Shown piece after piece: positions 48,079 to 60,734 of a stretch of 64,000 nt of DNA (the first letter of the stretch is position 1; each line of letters starts with the position of its first letter). The position numbers were made by a program, and so were the translations under genes. The notes beneath the pieces were generated by a model. The model made no database searches. It was not told where the DNA came from and worked only from the letters and a program-made list of their open reading frames with translations. Source of the stretch: Saccopteryx bilineata (taxonomy: Eukaryota; Chordata; Mammalia; Chiroptera; Emballonuridae); the NCBI RefSeq assembly GCF_036850765.1, contig NC_089493.1, positions 129,276,239-129,340,238 of the forward strand, in the 5' to 3' direction.

Positions 48079-49929
48079 GAACTCAGGGCAGGAATTAACT
48101 TGATGTATAGAGGTGGGACCATCATTGAGTGCTGAGTAGGGGACTGTGGGCCAACATCAGCAGTAAATGGGCGGCCACGGGAGGTTCTTGAGCAGGGGGA
48201 AGGACGTGAGCAGGTCTTCAGTCCTATGTAGAGGATGGAGTTACTGGTGGGACAGAGTGGAATAGCAGGACCACTGAGGAGGGTCAGGGTCAGGAATGAG
48301 CAGCAGGGAGACAGTGAGGGAGGGGCCCAGGAAGAAGAGACAGGCTTGGTTTTTCTGGGGCTGAAAGCAAGTAAGGGAGATTTAGAACCGGGAGCTTCTT
48401 CATCCTCGGCCCTGGGTGCCTCCTTGGGAAGCAGGCAGGCCAGCAGGCCGCTAGCTTCCTGTGGGCTGATGGCCCTTGTAGGCAGGATGTGGTGCTCTCC
48501 AAGGATGCCTTTATGAATGGAGCGGGGAGGCTGCTGAGTCAGCAGGTGGTGAGGCATTGAGTCATCAGATTTGGACTGAAAGCTCTGGGAAGGAAGTGTC
48601 TGCTCAGGGCTTCCCCGCTGTGGGCAGCTGGGAGGGGGGCTGGCAGGATGCACCTGGTTGGGCTGAGAGAGTCCGTCGGCTCAACTTCAGGGTGTGGGGG
48701 GGCCCCAGGGGGTGCTTGGCTGGGATTAGAAGGGTTGATGCCCACAGCCTCTGATTGGAACTGATGCTAATGGCTGTTGAGTTTTGCTCTGTGGAAAGGC
48801 AGGTGGTGTGTTTCGGAACTCAAGTTCTTCTCAGCTGTGCTAACTGGCAAATAGCATCTCAATATGATGTCACATCACTTTTCTGGGCTTTAATTTTTCT
48901 TTCTCTTACAAAATGGGATCAAGTAGTTTAGCCTGTCTGCCCCGGGAGTCAGAGAATGTGAAATCATTCATAGGCTTGCCAATCAGTGTTGATCCACATA
49001 AATCAACACCGGTTATGTGGCTTGAAGCAAATAATTGGGCAGCAGCTGTGGTCCACAGGGAAAAGGAACAAGTCGGTCATCTTAGGCACAGCCAGGATTG
49101 GGAGCAGGGCTGTACTCAGGGGTGTTGGATCTGAGGCCACAGACCTACCCTTTTGCTCAATCTTGACTGTAGCCTTGGCGGTCAGCCCCAGTCCTGGCCT
49201 TTTTCATTTCTGATCTGTCTTGGTCACTCAGTTTATATGTATTAAACTAGAAAACGGTTCCCTTTGTCTGGGCTTCACTCACATACACCCTGCTATCTCC
49301 TAGAATTGGCCCCTGGAAATCCCTGCACAAACTGTGCTAACATCACATGCCCCGCACCGAACCTTTCTATGTTCTTTGTCTCACTGAGTACCCCACCTGG
49401 TCACTGGGCACAGAACGTGGGCCCTGACTACTCCCTTTCTCTGTCCCCACACCCTCTAGTCCTTTCTCTTTCACCAGAACTGCTTCATCTCTTCTGTCCA
49501 GCTCACCTTCAGAGTAACCTTCAGGGAGCGCAGCTTGGGCCATAACCTCTCTCCACTTCCAGCGTCATTGGTGGCTCCCCTCTGCCTTCTGGGTAAAGGC
49601 CCTCCGCCTGTGTCTAAGTCTGGTTGTGGCCTTCCCACACTGATCTGAGTATGTCCTTGCCCTGAGCAGGCCAGTCTTGCCCTGCTTGTCTCCTTTTCCT
49701 TATATTTGCATCTTGTTCGGAAAGAGTGGGTCCTGCCACCTCCCCTGGTTTAGCCTGCCCATAATTCAGTTCTTTCTTGCCAGCATCACAGGGAGCCTTG
49801 TGGGCGGTGGAAAGGGAGGACCTCCCAACTGGTGCTGCAGCCTTGCCCCCAGCTGGTCCAGGGGAGATGAGGCCAGCATGCCTGAGGTGGACCTTTTGAG
49901 ACAAAGGCCTCACTTCCTCTTCCTCACAG
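48079..49929. other. No gene recognised; intron-like
   Basis: Unique-looking sequence ending in a strong polypyrimidine tract and acceptor (cacttcctcttcctcacag, to 49929) that leads into the candidate exon. Confidence 0.4.
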
Positions 49930-50050
49930 GCAGGGACAGCCTTCCGCCACAGGGAGCCCAGCTGTCAGCGGCCTCAGAGGAAGATGGGCAGTCCTGGCCC
50001 AGGTGTGCGTGTGGCCACCGCCGTAGCAGCGCTGTGGTTCTGCCTCACAG
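49930..50050 (+). CDS. Candidate first coding exon with signal peptide
   Basis: A 121-bp exon candidate with strong borders: a polypyrimidine acceptor ending CACAG at 49929 and CACAG|GTGAAG at 50050/50051. ATG at 49984 follows GAAG and opens 22 complete codons plus one base (a phase-1 end), encoding MGSPGPGVRVATAVAALWF and then CLT. This is a short basic-poor n-region, a hydrophobic core (VATAVAALWFCL) and a small-residue context, as in signal peptides. Phase-1 introns directly after a signal-peptide exon are common in secreted and cell-surface receptors. The 54 bases before the ATG would be 5'UTR, implying an upstream non-coding exon, for which the CpG island at 30530-31250 is a candidate. 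I do not recognise the gene and see no second coding exon before the window's LINE-1 block. Confidence 0.5.
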
Positions 50051-51562
50051 GTGAAGGTGTAGCGTGGGGCTGTGGTGGGGAGGGGCTTAGATTCTCTCCG
50101 TGGGTCCCGTGGAACCTATCTGTCTGTCGGGGATGGGGGGGGGGGGGTTGGCGGAACTCCTCCCACTCCCCCCTGTATGTTGTCCATTTCATCCCCACAT
50201 CCAGGATCCCACAGGTGACTTATTCTGCATTTCTTAGCCCCCATATCCTCTCCTATAAAATGGCACTAACATGTCACACATCACTGCCTCAGCCAGGCTC
50301 TCCCACGACCTTGCTCCATGCCTCTCTCCAGCACCTGTCCCCACTGGACATAGTGTACAGTGCGTTCTACTGCTCTCTCTGCTCAAAGAACATGATTGGT
50401 CCCAGCCGCATAACAGGTGCTCATTTGTGTTGTATTAATGATGTCAATCTTCCCAACTCTTCCGGCACAGAGCTGGCGTTCCACAATGGCAACTCCTTTC
50501 ATAACAACATTCTCACTTTATAAACTTCAAATCCTAATCCGTACCTCTGCTCTGGTCCACCTTCCTCCTCCGCGAGTTGCGGGAAGACAAAGCTGAGCGT
50601 CTGGCGCCATCTAGTGTAAAAAAGGCGAAGCGCCTCTCTTCCCACTGCCCTTATTTCTCAGAGAAAGGACTGTCTAGTGATGCCTTGGGTTTCATCCCCC
50701 AAATTCCCCCTTTTAAAAGGGGTACCCTAGTCCAGTTGGTCTCCAGTTGCAGAGCTGGCCTGGGTCACTTGGGGTTGAAGGGAGAGATCTCAGGGCACTG
50801 GAGAGAGGATGATACCCTCCCTCTGTGTGCAATTCACAATAAAAATGCTACCGTAAAATGCTATTTTTCTACATTCAAGAAACCTCTGTGAGTGTTGTAG
50901 TCAGTAAGTTTTGTGTCAGGACTGTTTGATTTTTACACGTTTTCAATGTGCCTGCTTTACTGGTACCCAAAGCACACATATAATCTAACTATGACCCAAA
51001 AAAGGCAATGCCAGGGTAGAGATGAATGGCAGAGGTGATGGGGTGGGGCAGGCACAGGGTAAATCCACAGGGTGGAGGGCAGGGGTGGAGCAGGGGTCCC
51101 TGCCCCTGAGGATGGAGTGGACCTGGGCTGCTGCAATCCACATTCCTTAAGTCCTCCTCACCGCAAACCCATCAGCAAGTTTTGTTCATTTTTCCTGCTA
51201 AATAAGCCTTGAATCTGTCTCATTCTTCTTATTGCCAATGCTACCCTCTGAAGCTAAACCATTACTTCTCCCAGGGACCGCTGAACTAGCCTCCTAATCC
51301 ATCCTCCACAGAGGAGCCAGAGAGAGTTTTCTGCTTTGTTACTCAGGTGATTCCTGACTGACTACTTCCCTCTGTGCTTAGAAAACCCCAAATCCCTCAC
51401 CAGTCTCATGAAGCTCTCCCATCCAGCTGCTTGGCTATCCTGACAGCATCCTGGTATTGTCACATAGTGAGCTGGGTCATGACTCAGAGTCTTCCCACCC
51501 GTTGTCACCTCTATGTGGAGCTCTTATACTGGTTCTTTGCATGTCAGGCACATTTTCCTTTT
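50051..51562. other. No further exon recognised
   Basis: Unique-looking sequence after the candidate donor, with a poly(G) run at 50138-50147. No second exon can be supported. Confidence 0.35.
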
Positions 51563-51904
51563 GAAAATTTTATTTACTTATTTATTTATTTAAAGTGAGA
51601 GCAGGGTAGGCAGAGAGACAGACTCCTGCATGTGCCCAGACCAGTATCCACCCAGCAAGCGCTTTCTCCATCTTGAGATGTTGCTCAGCAACTGAACTAT
51701 TTTTAGTTCCTGAGGCCAGAGGCTCCAGGGAGCCATCCTCAGCTCCCAAGGCCAACTTGCTTAAACCAATTGAGCCATGGCTGTGGGAAAATATGGGAGG
51801 GGGGGAGAAGCAGATGGGCGCTTCTGTGTGTCCTGACCAGGAACCAAACCCAGAACATCCACATACTGGGCTGATGCTCTACCACTGAGCCATTTGGCCA
51901 GGGC
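51563..51904 (-). mobile_element. SINE-A, old diverged copy
   Basis: A degraded body and head (gccatttggccagggc). Flanks AATTTTATTT on both sides. The LINE-1 landed at its right edge. Confidence 0.78.
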
Positions 51905-52191
51905 CTAATTTTATTTTATTTTATTTTTTTATAAATAAATTTTTATTAATGTTAATGGGGTGACATCAATAAATCAGGGTACATATATTCAAAGAAAACA
52001 TGTCCAGGTTATCTTGTCATTCAATTATGTTGCATACCCACCACCCAAAGTCAGATTGTCCTCTGTCACCCTCTATCTAGTTTTCTTTGTGCCCCTCCCC
52101 CTCCCCCTTCCCCTCTCCTTCCTTCCCTCCCGTGCCGCCCCCCCTCCCCCAGTATCCACCACACTCTTGTCAATGTCTCTTAGTTTCGTTT

Positions 52192-55100
52192 TTATGTCCC
52201 ACCAATGTATGGAATCATGTAGTTCTTGGTTTTTTCTGATTTACTTATTTCACTCTGTATAATGTTATCAAGATCCCACCATTTTGTTGTAAATGATCCG
52301 ATGTCATCATTTCCTATGGCTGAGTAGTCCATAGTGTATATGTGCCACATCTTCTTTATCCAGTCTTCTATTGAAGGGCTTTTTGGTTGTTTCCATGTCT
52401 TGGTCACTGTGAACAAATGCTGCAATGAACATGGGGCTACATGTGTCTTTACGTATCAATGTTTCTGAGTTTTTGGGGTATATACCCAGTAGAGGGATTG
52501 CTGGGTCATAAGGTAGTTCTATTTTCAGTTTTTTGAGGAACCACCATACTTTCTTCCATAATGGTTGTACTACTTTACATTCCCACCAACAGTGAATGAA
52601 GGTTTCTTTTTCTCAACATCCTCTCCAACATTTGCTATTACCTGTCTTGTTGATAATAGCTAATCTAACAGGTGTGAGGTGGTATCTCATTGCAGTTTTG
52701 ATTTGCATTTCTCTAATAACTAAAGAAGATGAGCATCTTTTCATATATCTGTTGGCCATTTGTATTTCTTCCTGGGAGAAGTGTCTGTTCATATCCTCTT
52801 CCCATTTTTTTATTGAATTGTTTGTTTGTTGTTGAGTATTATGAGTTCTTTGTATATTTTGGATATTAGGCCCTTATCTGAGCTGTTGTTTGAAAATATC
52901 ATTTCCCATTTAGTTGGCTGTCTGTTTATTTTGTTGTCAGTTTCTCTTGCTGAGCAAAAACTTCTTAGTCTGATGTAGTCCCATTCATTAATTTTTGCCT
53001 TCACTTTTCTTGCCTTTGGAGTCAAATTCATAAAATGCTCTTTAAAACCCAGGTCCATGAGTTTAGTACCTATGTCTTCTTCTGTGTACTTTATTGTTTC
53101 AGATCTTATATTTAGGTCTTTGGTCCATTTTGAATTAATTTTAGTACAAGGGGACAAGCTATAGTCGAGTTTCATTCTTTTGCATGTGGCTTTCCAATTT
53201 TCCCAGCACCATTTGTTGAAGAGGCTTTCTTTTCTCCATTGTGTGTTGTTGGCCCCTTTATCAAAACTTATTTGACTATATATATGTGGTTTTATTTCTG
53301 GGTTTTCTATTCTGTTCCATTGGTCTGAGTGTCTATTTTTCTGCCAATACCATGCTGTTTTGATTGTCGTGGCTCTATAATATAGTTTGACGTCAGGTAT
53401 TATAATGCCCCCAGCTTCGTTCTTTTTCTTTAGGATTGCTTTGGCTATTTGGGGTTTTTTATAGTTCTATATAAATCTGATGATTTTTTGTTCTGTTTCT
53501 TTAAAAAAATGTCATTGGAATTTTGATGGGAATTGCATTAAATTTGTATATTGCTTTGGGTAATACGGCCATTTTGATTGTATTTATTCTTCCTATCCAA
53601 GAACAAGGAATATTCTTCCATCTCATTGTATCTTTTTTTATTTCCCTTAACAATGCTTTGTAGTTTTCATTAATATAGGTCCTTTACATTCTTTGTTATG
53701 TTTATTCCTAGGTATTTTATTTTTTTTGTTGCAATTGTGAAGGGGATTATTTTTTTGAGTTCATTTTCTAATATTTCATTGTTGGCATATAGAAAATCTA
53801 TGGACTTTTGTATGTTAATTTTGTATCCTGCGACCTTACTGTATTGGTTTATTGTTTCTAGTAATCTTTTTGTGGATTGTTTGGGGTTTTCAATGTATAG
53901 GATCATATCATCTGCAAAAAGTAATACCTTTACTTCTTCTTTTCCGATATGGATGCCTTTTATTTCTTTGTCTTGTCTGATTGCTCTGGCCAGAACTTCT
54001 AGCACCACGTTAAATAAGAGTGGAGAGAGTGGACAACCCTGTCTTGTTCCTGATTTAAGGTGGAAAGTCCTCAGTTTTATGTCATTTAATATGATGTTGG
54101 CTGATGGTTTATCATATATGGCCTTTATCATGTTGAGATATTTTCCTTCTATACCCATTTTGTTGAGTGTCTTAAACATAAAGTTGTGTTGTATTTTATC
54201 GAATGCCTTTTCTGCATCTATTGATAAGATCATGTGGTTTTTTGTTTTTTTTTTGATATGGTGTATTATATTAACCATTTTACGTATGTTGAACCATCTT
54301 TGAGATTCTGGGATGAATCCCACTTGATCATGATGTATTATTTTTTTAATATGTTGTTGTATTTGATTTGCCAGTATTTTGTTTAGTATTTTAGCATCTG
54401 TATTTATTAGAGATATTGGTCTGTAGTTTTCTTTTTTGTGTGCCATCTTTGCCAGGTTTTGGTATGAGGGTTATGTTGGCCTCATAAAATGTGTTTGGAA
54501 TTATTGCTTCTTCTTCAATTTTTTGGAAGACTTTGAGAAGAATAGGAACCAAGTCTTCTTTGAATGTTTAATAAAATTTGCTGGTATAGCCGTCAGGGCC
54601 TGGACTTTTATTTTTGGGGAGGTTTTTAATGTTTTTTTCTATTTCTTCTCTACTAATAGGTCTGTTTAGGTTTTCTGCTTCTTCTTGACTCAGACTAGGA
54701 AGGTTGTATTGTTCTAGGAATTTATCCATTTCTTCTAGGTTGTTGAATTAGTGGCATATGTTTTTCATAGTATTCTACAATAATTCTTTGTATATCTATG
54801 ATGTCTGTGGTGATTTCTCCTCTTTCATTTTGGATTTTGTTTATATGAGTCCTTTCTCTTTTTTCCTTGGTGAGTCTTGCCAAAGGTTTGTTATTTTTGT
54901 TGATCTTTTCAAAGAACCAGCTCCTTGTTCTATTAATTTTTTCTATAGTTTTTCTGTTCTCTATTTCTGCTCTGATTTTTATTATCTCCTTTCTTCTGCT
55001 GGTTTTGGGTTGTCTTTGTTCTTCTTTTTCTAGTTCCTTAAGGTGTGAAGTTAAGTGGTTCACTTGGGCTCTCTCTTGTTTGTTCATGTATGCCTGAAGG

Positions 55101-55999
55101 GATATGAACTTCCCTCTTATCACTGCTTTTGCTGCATCCCATAGATTCTGATATGTTGTATTGTCATTTTCATTAGTCTGTATATATCTTTTGATCTCTG
55201 CACTTATTTCTTCTTTGACCCATTCATTTTTTTAAAGTATGTTGTTTAGTTTCCACATTTTTGTGGGTTTTTTATCCTCTTTTTTGCAGTTGAATTCTAG
55301 TTTCAAGGCTTTATGATCAGAAAATATGCTTGGTACAATTTCAATTTTTCTGAATTTGCTGATGTTATTTTTGTGGCCCAACATATGGTCAATTCTTGAG
55401 AATGATCCATGTACACTGGAGAAAAATGTATACTCAGTCACTTTGGGATGAAGTGTCCTGTAGATGTCTATCATATCTAGTTGCTCTAGTGTTTTGTTTA
55501 AGGCCACTATATCTTTGTTGATTCTCTGTTTGGATGACCTATCTACAGCTGTCAGCGGTGTACTGAGGTCTCGTATGATTGTATTTTTGTCAGTTTTTGT
55601 TTTTAGGTCAATAAGTAGCTGTCTTATATATTTTGGTGCTCCTTGGTTTGGTGCATATATATTAAGAATTGTTATGTCTTCTTGATTCAGTGTCCCCTTA
55701 GCCATTATGAAATGGCAATTTTTGTCTCTGAGTACTTTTGCTGTCTTGTAGTCAGCATTATCAGATATGAGTATTGCTACGCCTGCTTTTTTTTGGATAT
55801 TATTTGCTTGGAGTATTGTTTTCCAGCCTTTCACTTTGAATTTGTTTTTATCCTTGTTACTTAGATGAGTTTCTTGTAGGCAGCATACAGTTGGATTTTC
55901 TTTTTTAATCCATTCTGCTACTCTGTGCCTTTCTATTGGTGAGTTTAATCCATTTACATTTAGTGTAATTATTGACACTTGTGAGTTCCCTACTGCCAT
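52192..55999 (-). pseudogene. LINE-1 ORF2 (endonuclease / reverse transcriptase)
   Basis: About 3.8 kb, the normal ORF2 length (about 1270 codons), broken by several stops and shifts. The apurinic-type endonuclease (55232-55999) shows TLNVNGLNS, CCLQETHL, the NIYAPN motif and RIDHMLG. The reverse transcriptase (53670-54446) shows [26 protein letters not shown] and the catalytic [10 protein letters not shown]. The C-terminal portion lies at 52810-53175 and 52192-52425 (W-rich, ending YIGGT). The protein nicks target DNA and primes cDNA synthesis from L1 or other poly(A) RNAs such as CPNE2. This copy is inactive. Confidence 0.92.
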
Positions 56000-56329
56000 T
56001 TTATAGATTGCTTTCTGTTAGTTTTGTGTCTGTTTTGATCCTTCTCTTTATTTTTTTTATCTTTTGTTTTTATTTGGTTGTATTCCATACATCTTTCCTC
56101 TGTTGCTATCTTTTTTATCTCATATGCTTCTGTGGTGGTTTTTTCAATGGTGGTTACCTTTAAGTAATGAAAAGGGTTCCTACCCTGTTCATTGTAGTGC
56201 ACTATTTTGTGAGTACTTTTGCACTCCATCGTCCTTTGCTACTGTTAATCTCTATCCTCTCCCCCGCTTTCTTTTTGTTGCTGTCACAGTTTAAATTTGG
56301 TTTTATTGTGTTCTTCTTGGAGCTTTTAC

Positions 56330-57329
56330 TTTTGGCTTTGTTTTTTTTTTTTTTTGTTCTTTGTATCTGATTGGACAATCCCCTTTAGTAATTCCTGGAG
56401 TGGCAGTTTTCTGATGATAAATTCCCTCATTTTTTCTGTATCTGTGAATGTTTTTATTTCTCCTTCATATTTGGAGGATAGCTTTGATGGGTATAGTATT
56501 CGTGGCTGAAAGTTCCTCTCTTTCAGGACTTTAAATATTGGGGTCCACTCTTTTCTAGCTTGTAGAGTTTCTGTTTAGAAATCTGATGATAATCTAATGG
56601 GCCTTCCTTTATATGTTGTATTCTTCTTTTCCCTGGCTGCCTTGAGAATTTTTTCTTTCCCGTTGGTTTGTGCCAATTTCATTATGATGTGCCTTGGAGT
56701 AGGTTTGTTGGGGTTAAGAAAACTCGGAGTTCTGTTTGCTTCTTGAATTTGAGGCTTTAATTCTTTCCACAGGCTTGGGAAGTTCTCATCTATTATTTGT
56801 TTGAGTATGTTCTCCATTCCATTTTCTCTCTCTTCTCCCTCTGATATACCTATTATTCTTATGTTATTCTTTTTGATGGAGTCAGGTAATTCTTGTAGGG
56901 CTATCTCATTTTTTTAAATTTTTGAGTCTCTTTCTTCTTCTCTCTGTTGTGCCTCAAGTTGTTTGTGTTCTCTTTCACTAATCCTCTCTTCTATCTGGCC
57001 TGTTCTATTAGCTAAGCTTGTTACCTCGTTTTTCAGCTCGTGAATTGAGTTTGTCATTTCTGTTTGATTTGTTTTTATAGTTTCAATTTCCTTGGAAATA
57101 TATTCTTTGTGTTTGTTGAGTTGTTTTCTGAGCTCCCTAAATTGCCTTTCTGTGTTTTCTTGTATATCTCTGAGGATTTTTAGGATTTCTATCTTAAATT
57201 CTCTGTCATTTAGCTCCAAGTTTTCCAATATATTAAATTTTTTTTCTCCATAGATTTTTCCTCATCCAGCTGTGTTATCTCTCTTTCTTTTGTATCCATG
57301 ATATTCGATTTTCTCTTCCTTAATGGCAT
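56330..57329 (-). pseudogene. LINE-1 ORF1
   Basis: Starts MPLRKRKSNIMDTKEREITQ at 57329. A heptad-rich coiled coil follows (57228-56914, ILRDIQENTERQFRELRKQL and onward), then the RNA-recognition and C-terminal domain (56817-56575), and a Lys-rich end (TKNKKKK, near 56345). About 1 kb, the usual length. Frameshifts near 57230 and 56900 and a stop at 56575 disable it. ORF1p is the trimeric RNA chaperone of the L1 particle. Confidence 0.88.
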
Positions 57330-58041
57330 CTGAGGGTAGTTTTGTTGATAGTATTTATGAGATTTAATAAATAATAAAAAGTTTAAAAAAATCAAAAAGA
57401 GTTGTTTTTTTTAAAAAAAAATTAATAATGAAATAAAAATAAAATAAAATAAAAATTAAAAAAAGGAAATTATTCCCCCCCTCCTTTTTTCCTCTCCTCT
57501 CCTCTCCCCTCTTTCTTGAGAAAATCTTGTGGTGAACTGTGAATTATATTGTACTAAATAGAACAAACAATGCCTGTAATGGGGGGCCTGAATTGGGGAG
57601 AGGTAATAAAGGGGCAAAAAAAAAAAGAAAAGAAAAGAAAAGGGGATATGGACCCACAAAAAGCAAATAAGAAAAAAATTTGGGTCAAGAATAAAATGAT
57701 TTGCTTTTAGGTGTTGGTTGACTAAGAGTTATGATGAGAGGAATAAGAAGGAAACAGGAAAATGGGGGGACAAATTAAAAAATTACTATTGTATTTAGTG
57801 GAACAAGAACTAAATAAAATGGAGAGCCAGGGATGGGAGCACTTCTAGTGTGTTAAAAAGGTGAAGTAAAAACCCCCCAAAATGCCACAAACATAAGTTT
57901 GAGTCCCAGATAAGATATTGTTCGTTATTGAGGTTTGAATGAGAGGAGACGTAAAGGAGAAAGGAAGAAACTAATATAGAGGGAGAAAAGAAAGAGAGAG
58001 AGAGAGAAAAAAGAGGGAACCACTAAAAGAAGAAAAAAGAG

Positions 58042-58074
<33 letters not shown>

Positions 58075-58759
58075 TTAAGGGTTTTGGAGTGCAACCCTCA
58101 TAGAGAGAAAGGAAGAGGAAAGAAAAGATAATGGGAGATGTAACACTTATGGTTATTGTAGTTCAAGGAGAGGAGAGAGTAAGACCGGCAGAGAGTTAAA
58201 CGACCAAATTGGAGGAGGAAAAAAAAAAAAAATCAAGAATGAAGATAAGAGAAACAAACGAACAAATATAATAAAATGGGATAGGTTATAAAGTCTGTGT
58301 ATTATTCTTGATTTTGAGAGGTTATCTTCTTGCTTTTTCTTTTCTCTCCCTCTTCCTGGTCAGTGACTCTGTACCCCGGGTCCTGCCCCTTTGGCACGCT
58401 CAGGTAGAGGTTTGCAGTTGATAAATCTCTATGGCGATGTCATGTATTGTGCTTTAGTCTCGTTGGCAGTTGAGGCTCATTAGCATTTATTGGCTCCGCC
58501 AGTGAGACAGTCTGTGTTCTTGGAGCCTTTCTCCTATTCTTTCCTTCCTCAATTAGTAGCCTGATAATCCAGCTATGGGGTTGCTGCTGCCTCTGCCTGG
58601 ATACTAAGAGGCTCAAAGAGCTGGCAACTCCCCACTCTATTCCCACTCAGCACAGGGCTCTGGGTAAGGCTCAGTCAGTCAGAGCTGCTAGCATAATCAG
58701 GCAGAGCTTCTGCCCACTCAAAGACCTCTGGCTCTGCCACTCTGTCTGGTAACACGGGC

Positions 58760-59285
58760 GGGCGTCCACTCCCGGGGCGCTTGGAGGAAACTCTCGCTCA
58801 CTATCTGCATGCGCAGACCAGGATATCAGGCCGGCAGTCTCACACTCTGAGTGAAACCCCCACCCGCATGGAAAAGTTCCAGTGTTGGAATTGGCTCTCG
58901 CTCCGTCCCCGTGCACGGCTTTTTCAAGGTGCTGGGGCAGCCCAAGATTCCGCTTTTGGCCCACACAGAGGCCCCTGACTCTGCTCCTCTGTGGGATAAC
59001 ACGGGCGCACACTGCCGAAGCACTCGAAGGAATCTCTCGCTCACTATCTGCGTGCACAGACCAGGATATCAGGCTGGCCGCCTCACCCTCTGAGTGAAAC
59101 CCCCACCCGCATAGAAAAGTTCCAGCGTTGGAATTAGTTCTCGCTCCCTCCCCGTGCATGGCTTTCCCAGGGTGCTGAGGCGGTCCGGAGATTCCGCCTT
59201 CAGCCCACACAAAGGCCTCTGACTCTGCCTCTCTGTGGGACAACACAGGCACCCACTCCCGGGGCTTTGGAAGGAATCTCTCGCC
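58760..59285 (-). repeat. Tandem 243-bp monomers in L1 5'UTR
   Basis: Two full units and part of a third (starts spaced 243 and 244 bp). Shared text includes cagaccaggatatcagg and gtgaaacccccacccgcat. Tandem promoter monomers are known for mouse L1; here they occur in a bat-type L1. Confidence 0.85.
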
Positions 59286-59668
59286 CACTATGCGGCGCTG
59301 ACCATGGGATCCGGGAAAATGGCTGCCCCACTTGTCTTTCTTTGTCTGGGTGTGGCACGAGTGTTAGTATGTATTGCCCAGGTTGCCACAGGAACAGTTT
59401 TTCCTTGGCTTGGATCTTCGTGCCACAGCCTGGTTCGGCCGTTTGTGCCGCGACCTGGATCTATTCACCCCCTTTGCATGCCTTAGTTTCTATATTCTCA
59501 GTTCCCAGTGAAAGCCGCCCTGTTTAGGTTAGTGAGGAAGGCGGAGCATTCCCTTTCAGGGTTTGATTATATATTTAGCCAATTTTTTGCTCGACGATAC
59601 CTTTCGGTGTATTGCGAACCATCTGGAGGTTCCAAGGATAGGTTTTTCTGTTTCTGGTTGAAGATCTT

Positions 59669-59864
59669 TTTTTTTTTTTTTTTTTAATTTTATTTTATTT
59701 ATTCATTTTTAGAGAGGAGACAGAGAGGGAGAGAGAGAGAAGGGGGAGGAGCAGGAAGCATCAGCTCCCATATGTGCCTTGACCAGGCAAGCCCAGGGTT
59801 TCAAACCGGCGACCTCAGCATTTCTAGGTCGACGCTTTATCCACTGTGCCACCACAGGTCAGGC
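59669..59864 (-). mobile_element. SINE-B inside L1 5'UTR
   Basis: Flanks TGGTTGAAGATCTT at 59655-59668 and 59865-59878. Confidence 0.93.
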
Positions 59865-59947
59865 TGGTTGAAGATCTTGTTGAGTTTTGGGGGAGATTTA
59901 TTGGTATCACTTCCTACCGCGCTTTTACTGTGACGTCATCTGCCGAG

Positions 59948-60734
59948 TAGGTTTGTTATGGTTAAAAAAACTCTGTTCTGTTTGCTTCTTGAATTTGTTT
60001 CTTGAATTTGAGTTCTTTCCACAGGCTTGGGAAGTTCTCATCTATTATTTGTTTGAATATATTCTCCATTCCATTTTCTCTCTCTTCTCCCTCTGATATA
60101 CCTATTATTCTTATGTTATTCTTTTTGATGGAGTCAGACAATTCCTGTAGGGCTTTCTCATTTTTTTAATTTTTGAGTCTCTCTCTTCTTCTCTCTGTTG
60201 TGCCTGATGTTGCTTGTCTTCTATGTCACTAATCCTACCTTCTATCTGGCCTGTTCTATTTGCTAAGCTTGTTATCTCATTTTTCAGTTCATGAATTGAG
60301 TTTTTCATCTCTGTTTGATTTGTTTTTATAGTTTCAATTTCCTTGGTAGTATATTCTTTGTGTTTGTTGAGTTGTTTTCTGAGCTCCCTAAATTGCCTTT
60401 CTGTGTTTTCTTGTATATCTCTGAGTATTTTTAGGATTTCTATTTTAAATTCTCTGTCATTTAGCTCCAAGTTTTCCAATATATTAAATTTTTTCTCCAT
60501 AGATTTTTCCTCATCTAGCTGTGTTACCTCTCTTTCTTTTGTATCCATGATATTCAATTTTCTCTTCCTTAATGGCATCTGAGGGTGGTCTTGTTGATAG
60601 CACTTCGCCTTCAGTGTGTGGAACTCCCGGACGCTCCAAGGATAGATTTTTCTGTCTCTGGTTGATGAACTTGTTGAAATTTTGGGGAGATTTTTTGGTC
60701 GCGCTCCTCACGGCGCCATTTCTCTGACGTCACT
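59948..60734 (-). mobile_element. Second L1 5' end with partial ORF1
   Basis: On the minus strand it begins AGTGACGTCAGAGAAATGGC (60734). After only about 130 bp of 5'UTR it enters ORF1 at 60578. ORF1 runs through the coiled coil and stops matching ORF1 at CCTACTC (about 59953). The long 5'UTR of the adjacent element is missing between ...GAAGGC and ...CTATCAAC. Confidence 0.75.

Larger units (their letters stand above)
57330..59947 (-). promoter_or_regulatory. LINE-1 5'UTR with tandem monomers
   Basis: A 2.6-kb 5'UTR. The 57340-58330 part is A/purine-rich, with (GA)n tracts at 57985-58075. The 58670-59540 part is GC-richer and holds tandem 243-244 bp units: 'ctctcgc' recurs at 58791, 59034 and 59278. 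A SINE-B interrupts it at 59669-59864. The inner 5' end, AGATGACGTCACAG on the minus strand, contains a CRE-like TGACGTCA. Confidence 0.75.

Noticed and set aside
53698..54303. Plus-strand 201-codon frame
   Set aside because: Antisense shadow of LINE-1 ORF2 reverse transcriptase.
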